DNA from: Phaeovulum vinaykumarii
GTDB taxonomy: Bacteria > Pseudomonadota > Alphaproteobacteria > Rhodobacterales > Rhodobacteraceae
DNA length: 64,000 nt
Direction: 5' to 3'
Assembly (NCBI RefSeq): GCF_900156695.1
Contig: NZ_FTOM01000001.1
Location: 806,001-870,000 of the forward strand
The notes under the pieces are model-generated. The model worked only from the letters and a program-made list of their open reading frames with translations. It did not search any database and was not told the DNA's origin. Positions 60,977 to 64,000 of the stretch are shown here, piece after piece. Numbering within the stretch: the stretch's first letter is position 1; every line of letters begins with the position of its first letter. Position numbers and translations under genes: made by a program.

Positions 60977-61595
60977 CTATGAAAAGGACGGCGCCGCGAT
61001 CTATCGCCAATCCTTCGCCACGATCCGCGCCGAGGCCGATCTGGCGCGTTTCACCCCCGAGGAAGAGGTCGTGGTCGTGCGCATGATCCATGCCGCGGGG
61101 ATGGTGGGGCTGGAAGCTTCGGTCCGCTTCACCCCCGGCATGGCCATCGCGGCGCGCGCGGCGCTGGAGGGCGGCGCGCCGATCCTGTGCGATGCGCGCA
61201 TGGTCTCGGAAGGCATCACCCGCAAGCGCCTGCCCGCCGACAACCCGATCCTGTGCACGCTGAACGATCCGCGCGTGCCCGAGATGGCGCGCGAGATGGG
61301 CAACACCCGCTCGGCCGCGGCGCTGGAATTGTGGCGCCCGCATCTGGAGGGCGCGGTCGTGGCCATCGGCAATGCGCCGACCGCGCTCTTTCATCTGCTG
61401 AACATGCTCGAAGACCCCGCTTGCCCGCGCCCCGCGGCGATCATCGGCTGTCCGGTGGGCTTTGTCGGCGCTGCCGAATCGAAGGACGCGCTGATGGCGG
61501 ACCCGCCGGTGCCGTCGATGATCGTGCAGGGGCGGCTGGGCGGCTCGGCCATCACCGTGGCGGCGATCAACGCCCTTGCCTGCCGGGTGGAATAA
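60966..61595 (+). CDS. cobH: Precorrin-8X methylmutase
   Basis: 209 aa. Catalytic His H42 is in RMIHAAGMVGLE. GAPILCDARMVSEGITRKRLP and VPSMIVQGRLGGSAITVAAINAL are family signatures. It moves the C-11 methyl to C-12, giving hydrogenobyrinic acid. The start at 60966 overlaps cobN by 11 bases; cobI follows after three bases. Confidence 0.97.
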   Translation: MPHSYEKDGAAIYRQSFATIRAEADLARFTPEEEVVVVRMIHAAGMVGLEASVRFTPGMAIAARAALEGGAPILCDARMVSEGITRKRLPADNPILCTLNDPRVPEMAREMGNTRSAAALELWRPHLEGAVVAIGNAPTALFHLLNMLEDPACPRPAAIIGCPVGFVGAAESKDALMADPPVPSMIVQGRLGGSAITVAAINALACRVE

Positions 61596-61598
61596 CGC

Positions 61599-62369
61599 AT
61601 GGCCGGACGGATCATCTGCGCGGGCCTGGGCCCCGGCGGCGCCGATCTGATGTCGGTGCGCGCCCATCGCGCCATCACCTCGGCGCGCCACATCGCCTAT
61701 TTCCGCAAGGCGGGCCGGGCCGGACAGGCGCGCCGCATCGTCGAGGGGCTGATCCCCGAAGGCGCAACCGAACATGCGATGGAATATCCGGTCACGACCG
61801 AGATCCCCTTCGACAGCCCCGACTACAACCGCATCCTGGCCGCCTTCTACGACGATTGGGCCGACAGGCTGCGCCGCCTGACCGAGACCGAGGATGTCGT
61901 GGTCCTGGCCGAGGGCGACCCCTTTCTCTATGGCTCGTTCATGCATCTGCATTCGCGCCTGCGCGACACGCGCGAGATCGAGGTGATCCCCGGCATCATG
62001 GGCATGGCCGGCGCCTGGGCGGCGACGGGCCAGCCCATCACCTGGGGCGATGACGTGCTGTCGGTGGTCATGGGCACGCTGCCCGAGGCCGAGCTGACCC
62101 GCCATATCGCCGCCGCCGATGCGGTGGTGGTGATGAAGATCGGCCAGCACCTGCCCAAGCTGCGCCGCGCGCTGGCCGCCGCCGGCAAGGCCGACGCCGC
62201 CTGGGTGGTCGAGCGCGCCACCATGCCGGGACAGCGCGTTGCCCTGCTGCGGGATGTGCCCGACGCGACATTGCCCTATTTCTCCATCGTGCTGGTGCAT
62301 GGTCACGGCCGCCGCCCCGAAGTGGACGGGACCGAAGTGGACGGGACCGAAGCAGAGGTGAACGCATGA
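61599..62369 (+). CDS. cobI: Precorrin-2 C20-methyltransferase
   Basis: 256 aa SAM-dependent methyltransferase of the CobA/CysG fold. ICAGLGPGGADLMSVRA at the N-terminus binds the cofactor, and VVVLAEGDPFLYGSFMHL and VIPGIMGMAGAWA are typical for C20. The C-terminus carries a perfect 15-base tandem duplication (EVDGT twice) just before a four-base overlap with cobJ. Normal length except for that tail. Confidence 0.96.
   Translation: MAGRIICAGLGPGGADLMSVRAHRAITSARHIAYFRKAGRAGQARRIVEGLIPEGATEHAMEYPVTTEIPFDSPDYNRILAAFYDDWADRLRRLTETEDVVVLAEGDPFLYGSFMHLHSRLRDTREIEVIPGIMGMAGAWAATGQPITWGDDVLSVVMGTLPEAELTRHIAAADAVVVMKIGQHLPKLRRALAAAGKADAAWVVERATMPGQRVALLRDVPDATLPYFSIVLVHGHGRRPEVDGTEVDGTEAEVNA
62319..62348 (+). 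repeat. Perfect two-copy 15-bp tandem repeat at the cobI 3' end
   Basis: GAAGTGGACGGGACC occurs twice in a row (62319-62333, 62334-62348), in frame, followed by a third partial GAAG. It lies 18 bases before the cobJ start. Confidence 0.85.
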
Positions 62370-63103
62370 ACGCGCAAGGCTGGATCGCCGTTGCCGGCCT
62401 GGGTCCGGGCAACGAGGCGCTGATCACCCCCGAGGTTTCCGCCACCCTGGCCGAGGCCACGGATATCCTGGGCTATATTCCCTATGTGGCGCGGATCGCG
62501 CCGCGTCCGGGGCTGCGGCTGCACCCCTCCGACAACCGCGAGGAAATCGACCGCGCGCGCCATGCGCTGGACCTGGCTGCGGCGGGCGGGCGCGTGGTCG
62601 TGGTGTCCTCGGGCGATCCGGGTGTCTTTGCCATGGCCGCCGCCATCTTCGAGGCGCTCGAGGGCCGGGCCGATGCCGAAACGCTCGACATCCGCATCCT
62701 GCCCGGCATCACCGCGATGCTGGCCGCCGCCGCCCGCGCCGGCGCCCCGCTGGGGCATGATTTCTGCGCCATCAACCTGTCGGACAACCTCAAGCCCTGG
62801 GAGATCATCGAAACCCGCCTGCGCGCCGCCGCGCATGCCGATTTCGCCATGGCCTTCTACAACCCGCGCAGCCGCGCCCGCCCCGAGGGCTTCGGCCGCG
62901 TGCTCGAGATCCTGCGCGAATGCTGCGAGCCGGGCCGCCTCATCACCTTTGCCCGCGCCGTCAGCACCCCCGACGAGGAGCTGCGCACCGTCACCCTGGC
63001 CGAGGCCCGCCCCGAGATGGCGGACATGCGCACCATGGTGATCGTGGGCAATTCGCTGACCCGGCGCGTGGGCCCCTGGGTCTACACCCCGAGGCGGGCA
63101 TGA
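62366..63103 (+). CDS. cobJ: Precorrin-3B C17-methyltransferase
   Basis: 245 aa. VAGLGPGNEALITPEV (about 9-24), VVVVSSGDPGVFAMAAA and ILPGITAMLAAAARAGAPLGHDFCAINLSD are diagnostic for the ring-contraction methyltransferase. YNPRSRARP is close to the substrate site. It overlaps cobI by four bases, and its 3' end overlaps convergent cobK by 22 bases. Confidence 0.97.
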   Translation: MNAQGWIAVAGLGPGNEALITPEVSATLAEATDILGYIPYVARIAPRPGLRLHPSDNREEIDRARHALDLAAAGGRVVVVSSGDPGVFAMAAAIFEALEGRADAETLDIRILPGITAMLAAAARAGAPLGHDFCAINLSDNLKPWEIIETRLRAAAHADFAMAFYNPRSRARPEGFGRVLEILRECCEPGRLITFARAVSTPDEELRTVTLAEARPEMADMRTMVIVGNSLTRRVGPWVYTPRRA

Positions 63104-63834
63104 CCCAGCCAGGCCAGCACCTCCTCGAGCCGGTCGGTCACGGGCCGGTCGGGCACGGCGGGCCGGTCGATCAGGATGACCGGCAGGCCCAGGGCCCGCG
63201 CGGCCTCGAGCTTGGCGCGCGCGCCCGCACCGCCGGCATTCTTGGCCACGATCAGCGCGATCCGGTGGCCGCGCATCAGCGCCAGATCGCCGGCCACATC
63301 GAAGGGGCCGCGCGCGATCACCGCCTCGGCCCGCGGCAGCGGCAGCGCGTCCTGCGGCGGATCGACCAGCCGCAGCAGGTAATGATGTTCGGGACGCGCG
63401 GCAAAGACCTCGAGGTTCTGCCGCCCGATGGCCAGGAAGACACGCGTGGGCTGCACGGGCAGCGCCGCGGCGGCCGCGGCCAGATCGGGCACGCGGCGCC
63501 AGTCGTCGCCCGGCCCCGGCGCCCAGGGCGCGCGCTCATGGGCCAGAAGCGGCACGCCCGCCTCGGCGCAGGCCAGGACCGCGTTGCGGCTCATCTGCGC
63601 GGCAAAGGGATGGGTGGCGTCGATCACATGGGTGATGGCTTCGGCGCGCAGGAACTCCACCAGCCCCGCCACCCCGCCAAAACCGCCCACCCGCGTGGGC
63701 AGCGGCTGGGCAACCGGCCGGTCGGTGCGCCCGGCATAGGAAAAGACACCCGCGATGCCGGCCTCGGCCATCGCGCGGGCCAGCCGGCTGGCTTCGGTGG
63801 TGCCGCCCAGCAGAAGGGCCTTGGGGGTGGGCAT
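63082..63834 (-). CDS. cobK: Precorrin-6A reductase
   Basis: 250 aa NADPH-dependent reductase (CobK/CbiJ). LLLGGTTEASRLARAMAEAG at the N-terminus is the nucleotide-binding region, HVIDATHPFAAQMSRNAV (about 84-101) is the strongest signature, and FLAIGRQNLEVF follows. The start at 63834 shares its bases with the start of cobL on the other strand (CATG); an ATG at 63858 would lengthen the protein by eight residues and overlap cobL more. Confidence 0.95.
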   Translation of the reverse strand: MPTPKALLLGGTTEASRLARAMAEAGIAGVFSYAGRTDRPVAQPLPTRVGGFGGVAGLVEFLRAEAITHVIDATHPFAAQMSRNAVLACAEAGVPLLAHERAPWAPGPGDDWRRVPDLAAAAAALPVQPTRVFLAIGRQNLEVFAARPEHHYLLRLVDPPQDALPLPRAEAVIARGPFDVAGDLALMRGHRIALIVAKNAGGAGARAKLEAARALGLPVILIDRPAVPDRPVTDRLEEVLAWLGHARLGV

Positions 63835-64000
63835 GGCTGATCCCTGGCTCACGATCATCGGTCTGGGCGAAGATGGCCCGGAGGGGCTGGGCTGCGCAAG
63901 CCGCGCCGCGCTGGAGGCCGCGCAGATCGTCTTCGGCGGGCCGCGGCATCTTGCCCTTGCCGGGGTGGGCGACCGCGGGCGGCCCTGGCCGGTGCCCTTC
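63833..64000 (+). CDS. cobL: Precorrin-6Y C5,15-methyltransferase (decarboxylating), N-terminus only
   Basis: The first 56 codons of the gene; the rest lies beyond the window. LTIIGLGEDGPEGLG (about 6-20) followed by AAQIVFGGPRHLAL is the N-terminal SAM-binding region of CobL/CbiE-type enzymes. GGGGGTGGG precedes the ATG. It is divergent from cobK with overlapping start codons. Confidence 0.9.
   Translation, partial: MADPWLTIIGLGEDGPEGLGCASRAALEAAQIVFGGPRHLALAGVGDRGRPWPVPF

Overview
The window is about 64 kb of very GC-rich DNA, densely packed and often translationally coupled (many ATGA/GTGA junctions). Gene content points to an alphaproteobacterium of the Rhodobacterales (Rhodobacter/Paracoccus/Rhodovulum type). 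It has a two-subunit acetate symporter beside acs, a fliL/motA versus fliF flagellar arrangement with a CtrA-like box, and an aerobic (cobalt-late) cobalamin cluster with cobN, cobW, cobH, cobI, cobJ, cobK and cobL. I saw no tRNA, rRNA, CRISPR array, insertion sequence or prophage.

Layout. 1-8.6 kb (minus strand): an acetate locus reading acs, adk, small symporter subunit, large symporter subunit, CBS/DUF294 signalling protein, small membrane protein, response regulator and a membrane sensor cut by the window edge. An AT-rich promoter region with three copies of a TTTGTRAATT motif precedes acs. 8.6-12.7 kb: a SulP anion transporter and a large pectate-lyase-fold/tailspike-like protein. 13-21.3 kb: two divergent flagellar operons. 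The minus arm is fliL, a DUF6468 gene, a motE-like gene, motA and an exported 791-aa protein; the plus arm is fliF, fliH-like, fliN and fliP. A CtrA-like box lies between the arms. 21.3-27 kb (minus): a Pit phosphate transporter, then a coupled operon of arfB, a class III PLP enzyme, a phosphotransferase and a Nudix gene. That operon is preceded by a structured leader with an extended Shine-Dalgarno sequence, short reading frames and a strong terminator. Next comes a queuosine-precursor transporter.

27-45 kb is housekeeping: a phytase-like protein, MepA, an MFS protein, a thioesterase-like protein, YggT, RecQ, another MFS protein, Asd, a DUF4139 protein, ferrochelatase, an NDUFAF5-like methyltransferase, ComF, glutaredoxin, a nitrilase-family amidase, a MarR regulator, UbiG, prolyl aminopeptidase, and a glycosyltransferase with its LAB_N partner.

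45-64 kb holds metal transport and cobalamin synthesis. A P1B-4-type metal ATPase (SPC plus HEGGT motifs, no HMA domain) sits next to cobS-cobT-cobU (minus). A plus-strand operon follows: histidine phosphatase, PduX-like kinase, cbiB/cobD, threonine-phosphate decarboxylase and bluB. Then come cobQ and cobO (minus), a cobalamin riboswitch, and the plus operon DUF1636-cobW-cobN-cobH-cobI-cobJ. cobK (minus) and the start of cobL (plus, cut by the edge) complete it. Together these supply corrin-ring methylation and contraction, cobalt insertion, adenosylation, amidation, the aminopropanol arm and the lower ligand. cobA, cobG, cobM, cobF and cobB are not in view.
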